This document shows, piece by piece, positions 43,621 to 52,268 of a DNA stretch of 64,000 bases (position 1 is its first letter; each line of letters starts with the position of its first letter). The position numbers and the translations under genes were made by a program. The DNA lies in assembly GCA_018268895.1 (NCBI GenBank), contig JAFDVP010000012.1:372001-436000 (forward strand). Direction: 5' to 3'. The notes under the pieces are model-generated. The model was not told where the DNA came from. It searched no databases and was given only the letters and a program-made list of their open reading frames with translations. The stretch is from Acidobacteriota bacterium. Lineage in GTDB: Bacteria > Acidobacteriota > Terriglobia > Terriglobales > Acidobacteriaceae.

Positions 43621-44736
43621 ATGAAAACTCAAATAGAATCACTGCACGAAGAACAGGGTGGGGGTATGGTGGGTCGTTGGCCGAGATGGAAGCACGCGCT
43701 GGGAGCATGGGCCATGATGGGAGCCCTTGCACTGCCTTGCGCTGTTTGGTCACAGAGTCCAAAGGGGGGTGGGGGAAAGCTCAGGGTCTTCGTGATCGAT
43801 GTGGAAGGCGGGCAGGCGACTCTATTTGTAACGCCAGCGGGACAATCTCTCCTGGTCGATGCGGGATGGCCGGATAACGATGGGCGGGATGCAAACCGTG
43901 TTGCTGCGGCGGTCAAAGAAGCAGGACTCCAAAAGGTCGACTACCTTCTGATTACGCATTACCACCTGGACCATGCTGGGGGTGTGGCCCAGTTGCTTGA
44001 TCGGGTCAAGGTAGGGGCCGTTATCGACCATGGCGTTAATCGTGAGGATGACGCAGTGACGCAACGGACTTATGCCTCATTTGAAAAAGCCATTACTGCC
44101 AAAAAGCTGAAGCGCATTCTCGCCAGACCGGGAGACGTTCTACCGATTGTCGGCATGAAGGCCACCGTGGTGAGCTCCGATGGCAAGTTGATCGACACCC
44201 CGTTGGAGGGCGGAGGCGAGCAGAACCCGTACTGCAAGGACGCAGAGGTGAGGCCTCCGGACAACTCCGAGAACGGGCGTTCCGTCGGGATACAGATTGT
44301 CTTCGGCAAGCTGAAGCTGCTGGATCTCGGCGATCTGACCTGGGACAAGGAGATGGAGCTGGTGTGTCCGGTCAACAAGCTGGGGCGTGTTGATATTTAC
44401 ATCGTCTCGCACCACGGGATGAACCTGAGCTCAAGCCCAGCCATGGTCAACGCTCTGGGGGCGAGGGTGGCCATCATGGAAAACGGAGCCAGAAAAGGCG
44501 GCTCTGCACCCGCGATGGAGACGATAGGTAGCGCTCCCGGACTGGAGACCTTGTGGCAGCTTCACTTCTCTGAGGATGGCGGGCAGGAGCTGAACACTGC
44601 GGACGATTACATTGCCAATCTAGAAACTGACGCAGGAAGTTACCTAGAATTGCTGGGAAGCGGCGACGGAAGTTTTGACATACGGAACTCAAGGACAGGC
44701 GCCATTAAACACTATGCGCCGCCGGCGCAGCAGTAG
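43621..44736 (+). CDS. Exported ComEC/Rec2-like metallo-beta-lactamase-fold hydrolase
   Basis: A 371-residue MBL-fold protein. The metal motif THYHLDHAGG places His113, His115, Asp117 and His118; LRVFVIDVEGGQATLFVTPAGQSLLVDAG is the typical ComEC C-domain opening, and IVSHHGMNLSSSPAMV supplies the later His. A hydrophobic segment at about 28-45 (ALGAWAMMGALALPCAV) is a signal peptide preceded by an unusually long n-region, so ATG 43666 could be the true start. Free-standing ComEC-like hydrolases cleave nucleic acids or phosphodiesters in some cases; the substrate here is unknown. It is followed by an IclR regulator after 44 bp. Confidence 0.8.
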   Translation: MKTQIESLHEEQGGGMVGRWPRWKHALGAWAMMGALALPCAVWSQSPKGGGGKLRVFVIDVEGGQATLFVTPAGQSLLVDAGWPDNDGRDANRVAAAVKEAGLQKVDYLLITHYHLDHAGGVAQLLDRVKVGAVIDHGVNREDDAVTQRTYASFEKAITAKKLKRILARPGDVLPIVGMKATVVSSDGKLIDTPLEGGGEQNPYCKDAEVRPPDNSENGRSVGIQIVFGKLKLLDLGDLTWDKEMELVCPVNKLGRVDIYIVSHHGMNLSSSPAMVNALGARVAIMENGARKGGSAPAMETIGSAPGLETLWQLHFSEDGGQELNTADDYIANLETDAGSYLELLGSGDGSFDIRNSRTGAIKHYAPPAQQ

Positions 44737-44780
44737 ATGCGCGTCGACAGGGCAGAGTGCATTTGTTACCTTTGTGAACA

Positions 44781-45629
44781 ATGCGTTCCGCGACCCCTCG
44801 ATCCACACCATCAAAATCGACGGAAAAACGATATTATCCAACGCCCGCGCTTGAGAAGGGACTGGATATTCTTGAGCTCTTTGCCAGCACCCCGGAAGGG
44901 ATGACGGTCAGCGAAGTTGCGCGGCGGCTGAATCGCACGATGTCGGAGATCTTTCGCATGCTGCTGTGCCTAGAGCATCGCGGATATCTGGCGCAATCGG
45001 CCAACCGGGAACGATACCACCTGACACTACGGCTCTTCCGGCTGGGTCAGGAGCACCCGCCAACAAAACGAATGGTCACCGAGGCTTTGCCGATCATGCA
45101 CGCGCTGGCGCAACAGACACGGCAGTCGTGCCACCTGGGTGTGCTTGACGGGGGACATGTCGTCATACTGGCGCAAGTGGATTCGCCCGACTCCACCGGA
45201 CTTTACGTCAAAGTAGGTTCGAAGGTTGACCTGATGCACGCGGCGACGGGTCATGTGATTCTTGCCCACCAGTCGGAGGACTCCTGCGAACGGGCCATTC
45301 AGGAATGGGCACGCGAGACGCAGAAGAAGAAGCCTGCCGACCTGGACGATCACCTGGCGAAGATTCGAGCGCGGGGATATGAACGGCGGGCCAGCTACGA
45401 GATTACCGGGGTCGTCAATTTCAGCTTTCCCGTGCTGAACTCGCAGGGCAACGCAATCGCTGGCCTTACGATTCCCTACATCAAGCGCATCGAGGATTCG
45501 ATTAACTCGACCGATATTGTTGACGCTCTGCGGGATGCGAGCCGTCAGATCTCCGATGCCATGGGGGCACTGACGGAGCCTGTTGTCGGCGAACTGACGC
45601 AGACGAGAAAGCGGCCAGCGAAGAAATAA
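44781..45629 (+). CDS. IclR-family transcriptional regulator
   Basis: A 282-residue regulator. Residues ~20-80 form the winged helix (TPALEKGLDILELFASTPEGMTVSEVARRL, then SEIFRMLLCLEHRGYL), and the C-terminal effector domain follows (SCHLGVLDGGHVVILAQVDSP, LMHAATGHVILAHQ, RASYEITGVVNFSFPVLN). IclR proteins sense small organic acids or aromatic and sugar-derived metabolites. The arms TTGTT and AACAA (44763-44767 and 44777-44781) flank its start and could be an autoregulatory site; the inner TTACCTTT recurs at 48060-48067 before the isomerase gene. It converges with the PQQ dehydrogenase operon, which may be a target. Confidence 0.93.
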   Translation: MRSATPRSTPSKSTEKRYYPTPALEKGLDILELFASTPEGMTVSEVARRLNRTMSEIFRMLLCLEHRGYLAQSANRERYHLTLRLFRLGQEHPPTKRMVTEALPIMHALAQQTRQSCHLGVLDGGHVVILAQVDSPDSTGLYVKVGSKVDLMHAATGHVILAHQSEDSCERAIQEWARETQKKKPADLDDHLAKIRARGYERRASYEITGVVNFSFPVLNSQGNAIAGLTIPYIKRIEDSINSTDIVDALRDASRQISDAMGALTEPVVGELTQTRKRPAKK

Positions 45630-45638
45630 GCAGATGGG

Positions 45639-47216
45639 CTATCGCAGCACAAACCCGTATAGCATGTCGCCAGCGGCCGCGACGACGTATTGCAGACCGT
45701 CAAGCTCGTAGGTGATCGGGCCATTGCTTACAATACTGCCCAGCCCCGCGTGCCATAGGATCGCACCCGTCGTTGCGTTGAAGGCAACCAGGTTTGCGGT
45801 TGTGTCGCCGGTAAAGAGCAGGTTCCCGGCTGTAGTGAGGATCCCTGAGCGGCCTCCGGCGCTGGGCCACTCGTGGTTCCAGCGCACCTTGCCGGTCTTG
45901 TAGTCGAGCGCGCGCAGCGAGGCGCGCGACCATCCGCCACGGTCGTTCCCTGCCCAGCCCTCGGGCTTCTTATTGTTGTCGTAGATGTAGTAGACGCTGT
46001 AGGCGTCGTAGGCCGGTACATAAAACAGTCCAGTTGCGGGACTGAAGCTGGGAGGATACCAATTGGCCGCTCCCGCCTGATTTGGAGCGACGAGCGCCCC
46101 ATTGGGCTTCGCCATCTTTTCGGGATTCGGAATCGGTGAGCCTTTCGAGTCGACGCCAAGCGTCCAGTTCTGCTTGGCGAAGGGGGTGCTCAGCAGGGCC
46201 TTACCGTTCGTGCGATCGAGAAGGAAGTACCAGCCATTGCGGCTAGCCTGTACCAGCAACTTGCGTTTCTTGCCCTCGACGATACCGTCAATCAGAACAG
46301 GGGTCTGCACGGCGTCCCAGTCATGTGTATCGTGCGGGTTCGGCTGGAAGTACCAGACGAGCTTGCCGGTATCAGGGTTCAGAGCGCAGATGGTCGAGGT
46401 GTAGAGGTTCGCGCCGGGACGTGCGGCGCCATTGATGACGGGCTGCGCATTGCCGGTGCCGAAGTAATAGAGATTCAGTTCGGGATCGTAGGTTCCTGCA
46501 ACCCAGGTCATGCCGCCGCCATGCAGCATGGCCTCGTCATTGGGCCATGTCTTGGCTTCAGGGTCGCCGGGGTTGGGGTGCGTATACCAGCGCCACTGCA
46601 ACGCGCCGGTCTCGGGATCGTGGGCCTCGATGTAACCAGGGATGTCGAAGTCGTCGCCGCTGATACCGACCATGACATGGTTCTTGACGATGACCGGGGC
46701 TACGCTGCCGAAGTAGAACTGGTCCGGGTTGCCGATGGAAGCGTGCCACTTCTCCTTGCCGGTGTGGATGTCGATAGCGACCAGGTTGCAGTCTTCCGTC
46801 TCGAAGTAGACTGTATCGCCCAGGACGGCGGCACCGCGGTTGCCGATGCTCTCTCCGCCTTTGCTGGCCCAGTCGAACTGCCAAAGCTTGTGCCCTGTGC
46901 GGGCATCGACCGCCCAGACGTGGCTGGGAACGGTGAAGTAGAGGACGCCGTTGACCTCAAGCGGTGTGGCGGAGATGCGCCGGCCGCCGGCAGTTGTTGT
47001 CTCGACACGGAAGCTCCAGGCGAGCGATAGCTGCTTGACCGTCGTTGTATTGACCTTATTCAGCGGGCTGTAGCGACGGCCGGAGTAGTCGCCGTTGTAC
47101 GTGGGCCAGCTATCGGTCAGCTTCGCCAGATTGGAAGCCGAGTCGGGCTTTGCCTGTGCGTAAAGCGCAGTCGAAGAGAGAAAGAGGGCAATTGCCGATG
47201 CAGTAAGCAGCTTCAT
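45639..47216 (-). CDS. Secreted PQQ-dependent dehydrogenase (quinoprotein propeller)
   Basis: A 525-residue exported eight-bladed quinoprotein. A signal peptide (1-22, ending ALYAQA) is followed by tryptophan-docking repeats such as WPTYNGDYSGRRYSPLNKV, DARTGHKLWQFDW, IHTGKEKWHASIG, NPDTGKLVWYFQPNPHDTHDWDAVQTPVLI and FNATTGAILWHAGLGS. The HDTHDWD segment is a hallmark of PQQ alcohol dehydrogenases. Oxidation of an alcohol or aldose in the periplasm, passing electrons to cytochrome c, is expected. ATG 47216 overlaps the stop of the upstream cytochrome c gene (ATGA), so the two form a complex or relay. No PQQ synthesis genes are in the window. Confidence 0.9.
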   Translation of the reverse strand: MKLLTASAIALFLSSTALYAQAKPDSASNLAKLTDSWPTYNGDYSGRRYSPLNKVNTTTVKQLSLAWSFRVETTTAGGRRISATPLEVNGVLYFTVPSHVWAVDARTGHKLWQFDWASKGGESIGNRGAAVLGDTVYFETEDCNLVAIDIHTGKEKWHASIGNPDQFYFGSVAPVIVKNHVMVGISGDDFDIPGYIEAHDPETGALQWRWYTHPNPGDPEAKTWPNDEAMLHGGGMTWVAGTYDPELNLYYFGTGNAQPVINGAARPGANLYTSTICALNPDTGKLVWYFQPNPHDTHDWDAVQTPVLIDGIVEGKKRKLLVQASRNGWYFLLDRTNGKALLSTPFAKQNWTLGVDSKGSPIPNPEKMAKPNGALVAPNQAGAANWYPPSFSPATGLFYVPAYDAYSVYYIYDNNKKPEGWAGNDRGGWSRASLRALDYKTGKVRWNHEWPSAGGRSGILTTAGNLLFTGDTTANLVAFNATTGAILWHAGLGSIVSNGPITYELDGLQYVVAAAGDMLYGFVLR

Positions 47217-47998
47217 TTCAGCGTGACCAGGTATGTCGTCAGGTTATGGATGTCGGTGTCGGTGTACTTGTCCAGCAGACCTTCGTGCGCGGCAAAGGGA
47301 TTGACCGTCGTCACCTTGGTTCCGGGTATGCGGTTGAAGGAGAGGGTCTCGTCTGACTTTTCGCGAAGCGTCACGGTGAAGTCATCGATGCGGACGAGAT
47401 CGCCGGTATAAGTCTTTCCCGAGGCCAGCTTAACGGTTACCTGCACCTTGCGTTTGACGAACAGCCCCGAGCCGGGAAAGAGGAACTTCTGCTGCAAGGC
47501 CGAGGGGGAGTAGCGCTTCCCCAACCCAGCAAAATCGCCGGTCGTCGAGTGGCACTTGCTGCAACCTCCCACGCCATTGAAGTATGCTTCGCCTGCCTTT
47601 GCGTCGCCGCTGAGCAGATTCGTCGGCTGGGAGTTGTAGCCGCTCCGCAGGATGCCGTTGATGGAAGCCGTAAGAAACTGCGAGAGGTCGCCAAGCTCTT
47701 TTTCGCCGAACTTGAAGTTATGGCCGGGCAGGGTTGTCAGCAGCGGGGCGAGCTCTTTGCCATAGAGCATCTGCCGCCGGTCATGCAAAACCGGCACCGA
47801 ACGCAGCAGGTCGGGCGCGTTGGCGGTGCCGCGCGCATCGTCTCCGTGGCAATGCGCACAGCTGGCAGCGTAGATCTTCGATCCGCTCTCGGAACGCACT
47901 GGATCGACCGGGGACTGCGGGAACTGCGCGTGCAGCGTAACTGCACCGAGGCCGCACAGGACCGCCGCATACATAAACTTCAGGAATAGCTTCTTCAC
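47213..47998 (-). CDS. Exported di-haem cytochrome c
   Basis: About 261 residues from GTG 47998, which has GGAG nine bases upstream; TTG 48019 is the alternative. The hydrophobic leader (FMYAAVLCGLGAVTLHAQ) exports the protein. Two haem sites are visible: SCAHCH in the N-terminal third and GCSKCH in the middle, each followed by a Met-containing or loop region. Between and after them is a beta-rich segment (VQVTVKLASGKTYTGDLVRIDDFTVTLRE) that looks like a small oligomerisation domain. Overlap with the PQQ dehydrogenase start indicates that it is the physiological electron acceptor. It is divergent from the isomerase gene at 48097. Confidence 0.88.
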   Translation of the reverse strand: MKKLFLKFMYAAVLCGLGAVTLHAQFPQSPVDPVRSESGSKIYAASCAHCHGDDARGTANAPDLLRSVPVLHDRRQMLYGKELAPLLTTLPGHNFKFGEKELGDLSQFLTASINGILRSGYNSQPTNLLSGDAKAGEAYFNGVGGCSKCHSTTGDFAGLGKRYSPSALQQKFLFPGSGLFVKRKVQVTVKLASGKTYTGDLVRIDDFTVTLREKSDETLSFNRIPGTKVTTVNPFAAHEGLLDKYTDTDIHNLTTYLVTLK

Positions 47999-48096
47999 TC
48001 GATCCAACTCCGCGCCCAACGAGCGCTACTTGAACTTGCGCGTGCAATAAAAACGTCGTTTACCTTTATACTTGCTCGCTAGTACCAGGAGACCAG

Positions 48097-48990
48097 ATGA
48101 ATCGTCGAGAGTTCCAAAAAATATCAACGGCGGCGTGGCTTATGCCCTTTCTGACCAGACGCCATGGGTTCGCCGCACCGGCTTCTGCCGCCCCTGACGA
48201 TAACGGCGGGCACAAGTTTTCCATCATGTTGTGGACGTTGCCGAAGGGACTTACCTTCGAGCAGCAGTTGGATTTGGCGGCAGCCGCCGGTTTCAACGGT
48301 GTCGAGGTGGGTAAAGAGTATGAAAAGTGGACTCCCGAGGAGTGGAAGCGGAACCTTGCCAAAAAACATGCTCTTGGGATCGAGGTCGATAGCGCAGTGC
48401 CCGGACGCAATGCGCTGGCCGATCACTCCAAGCGTACCGCTCTGCGCGACGACCTGATGGCCGCCATTCCCGGCGCGAAGGAGCTGGGCTGCAAACAGTT
48501 TATCTACACCGCGTACACCCGTGTTCCGGGGCAGACCCCGGAGCAACAGAGAGCGGCGATCGTCGATACGCTGAAGTACGCCGCAGACCTTCTGGAAAAA
48601 GACCAGATCGAGATCGTGCTGGAGCCGATCGATCTACTGGAACATAAACAGGAGGCGGTCACCAGTGTGGCTGAAGCCTTTGAGATTACACGCGCCGTAG
48701 GAAGCCCGCGGGTGAAGGTCCTGTACGACTTCTACCATGAGCAGCGACAGGCGGGAAACCTGATCGAAAAGCTGGAGAATAATATCGACCAGGTGGGCCT
48801 GGTACACATAGCCGACGTTCCGGGGCGCCATCAGCCGGGTACGGGCGAGGTGAACTATACCAATATCTACCGCAAGCTGGCGGAGTTACATTACAACCGC
48901 TATATCTGCATGGAGTTCTCGCCCGTGGGCGATCCGGTGACGGTCCTGAAAGCGGCGCGGCTTGAGGCCATTGCCGCGATGAAGGTGTAG
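48097..48990 (+). CDS. Tat-exported sugar isomerase/epimerase-like TIM barrel (hydroxypyruvate isomerase group)
   Basis: A 297-residue xylose-isomerase-like TIM barrel. The N-terminus MNRREFQKIS is a twin-arginine signal, followed by a weakly hydrophobic part ending ASAAP, so the protein is probably exported folded. Metal-site acids and bases are visible: Glu in IVLEPIDLLEHK, Asp and His in VLYDFYHEQ, His in LVHIADVPGRHQPGTGEVNY and Glu in ICMEFSP. The GRHQPGTGEVNY segment is typical of hydroxypyruvate isomerase. Function in the periplasm is unknown; family members act on ketoses or keto acids. AGGAG lies upstream of the ATG. The gene is divergent from the cytochrome c/PQQ operon. Confidence 0.85.
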   Translation: MNRREFQKISTAAWLMPFLTRRHGFAAPASAAPDDNGGHKFSIMLWTLPKGLTFEQQLDLAAAAGFNGVEVGKEYEKWTPEEWKRNLAKKHALGIEVDSAVPGRNALADHSKRTALRDDLMAAIPGAKELGCKQFIYTAYTRVPGQTPEQQRAAIVDTLKYAADLLEKDQIEIVLEPIDLLEHKQEAVTSVAEAFEITRAVGSPRVKVLYDFYHEQRQAGNLIEKLENNIDQVGLVHIADVPGRHQPGTGEVNYTNIYRKLAELHYNRYICMEFSPVGDPVTVLKAARLEAIAAMKV

Positions 48991-49028
48991 CGCTCACATC
49001 TGTAGCGACATTGCAAACTTGAGGTTGG

Positions 49029-49721
49029 CTAAAGCGTCGGCGCGTGAAGGAAGGCGGCAAGCGTTGCAAGTTGCGGCGTGATGCGCGCGCCGCTGTGCAA
49101 TTCCTCCACAATCGTTGTCGGCTTTGCGGCTGGGATTTGAAGGCGGGCGAGCACGGTGGCATCGATGTCAAATGGCGAATGGCCGTTCTTCGACATGATG
49201 GCGTGGCAGGTGTCGCATGTCGCCTTCGCTCCCTTGGCCTGGTGGCAGCCAATGCAGTTGGCCATGTTCACCTCTTTTTCCACGGCGATGGCGGTACGCT
49301 CGGCGACCGGGCCGTGGCAGTCCTCGCATGCGCTGCCGGCGGAGGTGTGGGTCTTATGGCTGAAGGTAACGAACGATGGCACACGGTAGACGCGAACCCA
49401 CTGGATGGGGTCTTCGTTCTTCGCGGCCTCAGCCAGGCGCTTGACGTCGGGGTTGTCCGTTGCGACCGAGGCGTGACACTTCATGCACTTCGCCGCCTGC
49501 GGCATCGCCAGCGTCGACCCGTCGCCGCGAGGCTCGTGACAGTCGTTGCAGGACATCTTCGCCGTCTGCATGTGCTGCATGTGATTGAAGGCGATGGGCT
49601 GAGCCGGGGCCGCAGCAGTCGTTGCCGCGGCAGGGGGCTTCGCTGCAGCACCCGTATCCTGTGCGTGAATGCCCACAGTGAAACCCGTCAAAATGGCAGG
49701 CAGCAACAGTAACTTCCGCAC
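49029..49721 (-). CDS. Exported pentahaem cytochrome c
   Basis: A 230-residue protein from GTG 49721 (GGGGAAGGGG just upstream; TTG 49739 is the alternative). A signal peptide (RKLLLLPAILTGFTVGIHAQ) and a Pro/Ala linker precede five CxxCH haem sites: CNDCH, CMKCH, CEDCH, CIGCH and CDTCH. Additional His residues (FNHMQHMQ, FSHKTHTS) can act as distal ligands, as in cytochrome c7/c3-type proteins. It follows the GMC oxidoreductase and Tat subunit genes and is probably the electron-transfer subunit of that dehydrogenase. A stable hairpin lies in the gap before it and may lower its expression relative to the enzyme subunits. Confidence 0.88.
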   Translation of the reverse strand: MRKLLLLPAILTGFTVGIHAQDTGAAAKPPAAATTAAAPAQPIAFNHMQHMQTAKMSCNDCHEPRGDGSTLAMPQAAKCMKCHASVATDNPDVKRLAEAAKNEDPIQWVRVYRVPSFVTFSHKTHTSAGSACEDCHGPVAERTAIAVEKEVNMANCIGCHQAKGAKATCDTCHAIMSKNGHSPFDIDATVLARLQIPAAKPTTIVEELHSGARITPQLATLAAFLHAPTL

Positions 49722-49744
49722 GCAGAACCCCTTCCCCAATGAAA

Positions 49745-49777
49745 GGAGTGCCGTCTGCTTCGAGGAGACGGCACTCC
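49745..49777 (-). terminator. Intra-operon hairpin between GMC and cytochrome genes
   Basis: GGAGTGCCGTCT (49745-49756) and AGACGGCACTCC (49766-49777) make a perfect 12-bp stem with a 9-base loop. On the minus strand only TTT follows, so it may act as a partial terminator or an mRNA-stabilising structure. Confidence 0.65.
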
Positions 49778-49802
49778 CGATGTTTCAGATTACGCCAGAG
49801 CG

Positions 49803-51374
49803 CTAAACGTTGCCCTTGCGCATCTCCTCCGCCAGATGTTCCGACGCGCGCATGGCCAGCGAGCACATGGTGATCGTTGGATTCTGCCATCCTGCGCTGA
49901 CGAAGACGCTGGCATCGGTGATGAACAGGTTCTTCATATCGTGGCTCTGGCTCCACTTGTTGACGACGCCCTTCTTCGGGTCATCGCTCATGCGGGCCGT
50001 ACCCTGCTCGTGGATGGAGTAGCCGGGCGGGTTGAACTCGTAGTTTTTGACCAGGATATCGAAGCCCGCGGCCTCGGCCATCGCCGCCATGGTGTCGATA
50101 TAGTCCTTGGTCATGTTGGTTTCGTTCGAGGTGTACTTGGTATTGATATTCAGCGTGGGCATGCCCCAGGCATCCAATACCTGCTTGTTCAGCGACACGT
50201 GGTTCTCATAGTGGCCGAGCGTTTCGCCCATGATGTTGGTGGAGAAGTGGCTGCCGTTGTAGCTCTTGAGCTTCTCATTGAGCTCTTTACCGTAAAAGGG
50301 CAACGCGCGCGCATCAAACGGCCCGTTGCTGCACGAGACATTGACAGCGTAACCGCGGAGGAAGCCATTGCTCTTCGTCTCCAGGTTGCGGAAACGCGGT
50401 ATGAGAGCACCGCCGCCCATCAGGCCGGGGGTACCCTTGCCGTCCCGCGCTTCAGGGACCGAGCAGATGATTCCCGCGCCGTAGATCTGGTCGGTCAGGT
50501 GGTGCCCGAGCACGCCACTCGAGTTGCATATCTCCGATGCCAGCAGCAGGCGAGTCGTTTCCATCGTGCCTGCGGCAACGACGACAACCCGGGCCTTCAT
50601 GACCATCTCACGATGTGAGTGACGATCGACGAAGACCACACCATCTGCCAGGCCTGTCTTTTTGTCCACCGTAATCTGACGCACGATTGCGTTTGGAATT
50701 GTTGTGAGTTTGCCGGTGGCTACGGCATCAGGCAGCAACAGGTTGAGTGAGGCAGCCATACCGTCCTTGCCGAGCGAAGAACGGGGCTTGGTAACGGGAA
50801 CGCCCAGCTTCTTGCCGGCGTCGACGAACCGCTGCATTGCGCCTGACCATGGCGAGTTGTCTTCGATAAAGTTGCCATCCGGGTACTGAGGCAGGCCGTC
50901 GGTGTGGCCCGTCACACGGAAGATCTCTTCCACGCGGGAGTAGTACGGCGCCAGTTCCTTGAGCGTGATCGGCCAGTTTTCGCCAAAGCCGTCGTGATCC
51001 TTGCTCTTGAACTCGTAGTCGCTGAGGCGGAAGGACTGGCGTCCCCAGACGGGAGAGCGTCCACCGATGCTTCGCACGCGCACCCAGTTGTACTGCTGCC
51101 CTTCCGGGTAGGAGTAAGGGACGACCTTTTCATCCACCCAGAAATTCGCGCTGAAGTCGTTTGCCTGATAGACATGCGGCAACCGGCCGGGAGCTACGAC
51201 GCCGCGAAACGGCAGCTCGTGCGCTGGCTTCAGCTCGCGATACCTTTCAAAGTTCAGCATCGGGCCCGCGTCCAGCATGGTGCAGGAGATACCTTTTTCC
51301 GTCAGAATCTTTGCGGCCATTCCGCCAGTATGTCCCGACCCGATGATCAGGACGTCAACCTTCTTCTGTGCCAT
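49803..51374 (-). CDS. GMC-family FAD dehydrogenase subunit (gluconate 2-dehydrogenase-like)
   Basis: A 523-residue flavoprotein. The FAD Rossmann motif VDVLIIGSGHTGGMAAKIL opens the protein; the middle has VVVVAAGTMETTRLLLAS and the C-terminus has HEQGTARMSDDPKKGVVNKW and LFITDASVFVSAGWQNPTITMCSLAMRASEHL, the GMC_C block with the active-site Asn. There is no signal peptide; partners of this kind travel through the Tat system with the small subunit. It follows the Tat-signal subunit by 30 bases and precedes the pentahaem cytochrome, the usual order of membrane-bound sugar or sugar-acid dehydrogenases. The substrate (gluconate, glucoside or inositol-like) is unknown. Confidence 0.9.
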   Translation of the reverse strand: MAQKKVDVLIIGSGHTGGMAAKILTEKGISCTMLDAGPMLNFERYRELKPAHELPFRGVVAPGRLPHVYQANDFSANFWVDEKVVPYSYPEGQQYNWVRVRSIGGRSPVWGRQSFRLSDYEFKSKDHDGFGENWPITLKELAPYYSRVEEIFRVTGHTDGLPQYPDGNFIEDNSPWSGAMQRFVDAGKKLGVPVTKPRSSLGKDGMAASLNLLLPDAVATGKLTTIPNAIVRQITVDKKTGLADGVVFVDRHSHREMVMKARVVVVAAGTMETTRLLLASEICNSSGVLGHHLTDQIYGAGIICSVPEARDGKGTPGLMGGGALIPRFRNLETKSNGFLRGYAVNVSCSNGPFDARALPFYGKELNEKLKSYNGSHFSTNIMGETLGHYENHVSLNKQVLDAWGMPTLNINTKYTSNETNMTKDYIDTMAAMAEAAGFDILVKNYEFNPPGYSIHEQGTARMSDDPKKGVVNKWSQSHDMKNLFITDASVFVSAGWQNPTITMCSLAMRASEHLAEEMRKGNV

Positions 51375-51404
51375 GCGCTCTCTACTTTCTTCTCTGGGGA
51401 ATGC

Positions 51405-52133
51405 CTATGCCTGCTTGTGCTTCGTGGTCGATGCCGTCTTGGACGCACTGTGGCTGACCCATGTCTGGATACCGGGATCGATGGGGTGCCAGTAGAGGCC
51501 CACACCCGGTGTGCGCTCACCAGAAGCTTCCGCCGCGGCGGCCCATGCAGGCGAATTCATGGTGAACTCGCGAATGTCGCGATGCGCGAGGTTGACGAAC
51601 CTCTCCTGCCCCTCACGCGGTGGATGGTCGTTCATCCATCCCTTCAAGTGGGGCCGGATTACGGCGTCTGCCTGTTTCTCGTCCGCCTTGGCAAACGGGA
51701 CCTTGAACTGCTTCATACAGTCGGCGTTCAGGCGATCGAGTCCATCGTTGTACATGGCTTGCCTGTCGGCGGGAGAAGCTCCAATGTAGAAGTCGAGAAA
51801 CTCCGGCGTCCCGGCCTTCATCGCGCTGGGGTAATCGTCGCCCGCTGGCATCATGATCTCGCACAGATGCACCAGCGAGGCATAACGCACAGGGGTAAAG
51901 TACCGTGCCTCAGTCGTAGCTACGAGATCGGGCTGCGAGAGAGGGATACTGGGTGTATGGAACCGTGCCAACTGCTCTGCACGGGCCGTTACACGCGAGG
52001 CTGGAGGAGCTGCGGGATGTGCCCCGGCAGCGTTTTGTTCCGCTGCATTCGATGCAGGCTGCTGTTGTCCAAGCGCAGTGCTCGCGGTTGCGGTGGCGAC
52101 TGCAAAACCCTTTACAAAATCACGCCGTTTCAT
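51405..52133 (-). CDS. Tat-signal small subunit, gluconate 2-dehydrogenase subunit 3-like
   Basis: A 242-residue protein starting MKRRDFVKGFAVATATA, a clear twin-arginine signal. The mature part has TPVRYASLVHLCEIMMPAGDDYPSAMKAGTPEFLDFYIG and DGLDRLNADCMKQFKVPFAKA, characteristic of the gluconate 2-dehydrogenase subunit 3 family, which escorts the GMC flavoprotein across the membrane and helps form the complex. It is the first gene of the operon. There is no ribosome site before the ATG, and the inferred promoter (-35 at 52165-52170, -10 at 52141-52146) would start transcription almost at the ATG, so the message may be leaderless. A LacI-type operator sits between the promoter boxes. Confidence 0.87.
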   Translation of the reverse strand: MKRRDFVKGFAVATATASTALGQQQPASNAAEQNAAGAHPAAPPASRVTARAEQLARFHTPSIPLSQPDLVATTEARYFTPVRYASLVHLCEIMMPAGDDYPSAMKAGTPEFLDFYIGASPADRQAMYNDGLDRLNADCMKQFKVPFAKADEKQADAVIRPHLKGWMNDHPPREGQERFVNLAHRDIREFTMNSPAWAAAAEASGERTPGVGLYWHPIDPGIQTWVSHSASKTASTTKHKQA

Positions 52134-52140
52134 AGGCGAA

Positions 52141-52170
52141 ATCGTAAGGGTTAGCGGTAACCGTCGTCAA
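52141..52170 (-). promoter_or_regulatory. Promoter with LacI-type operator (site 5) in the dehydrogenase/LacI-2 gap
   Basis: On the minus strand TTGACG (52170-52165), an 18-base spacer and TACGAT (52146-52141) form a promoter for the dehydrogenase operon. The palindrome GGTTAGCGGTAACC (52149-52162; arms GGTTA/TAACC) fills the spacer, a classical repressor position. The divergent LacI-2 gene starts at 52269, so the site could also give autoregulation. Confidence 0.65.
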
Positions 52171-52268
52171 CCACCTTGTTAAGATTCCAGCCGGCGCTCT
52201 GAATCGATTTTGCAGAGCGGACTACGAAAACCGGCAAAGTGTGCGCTAGCATAGCAAAACTGCTAACC

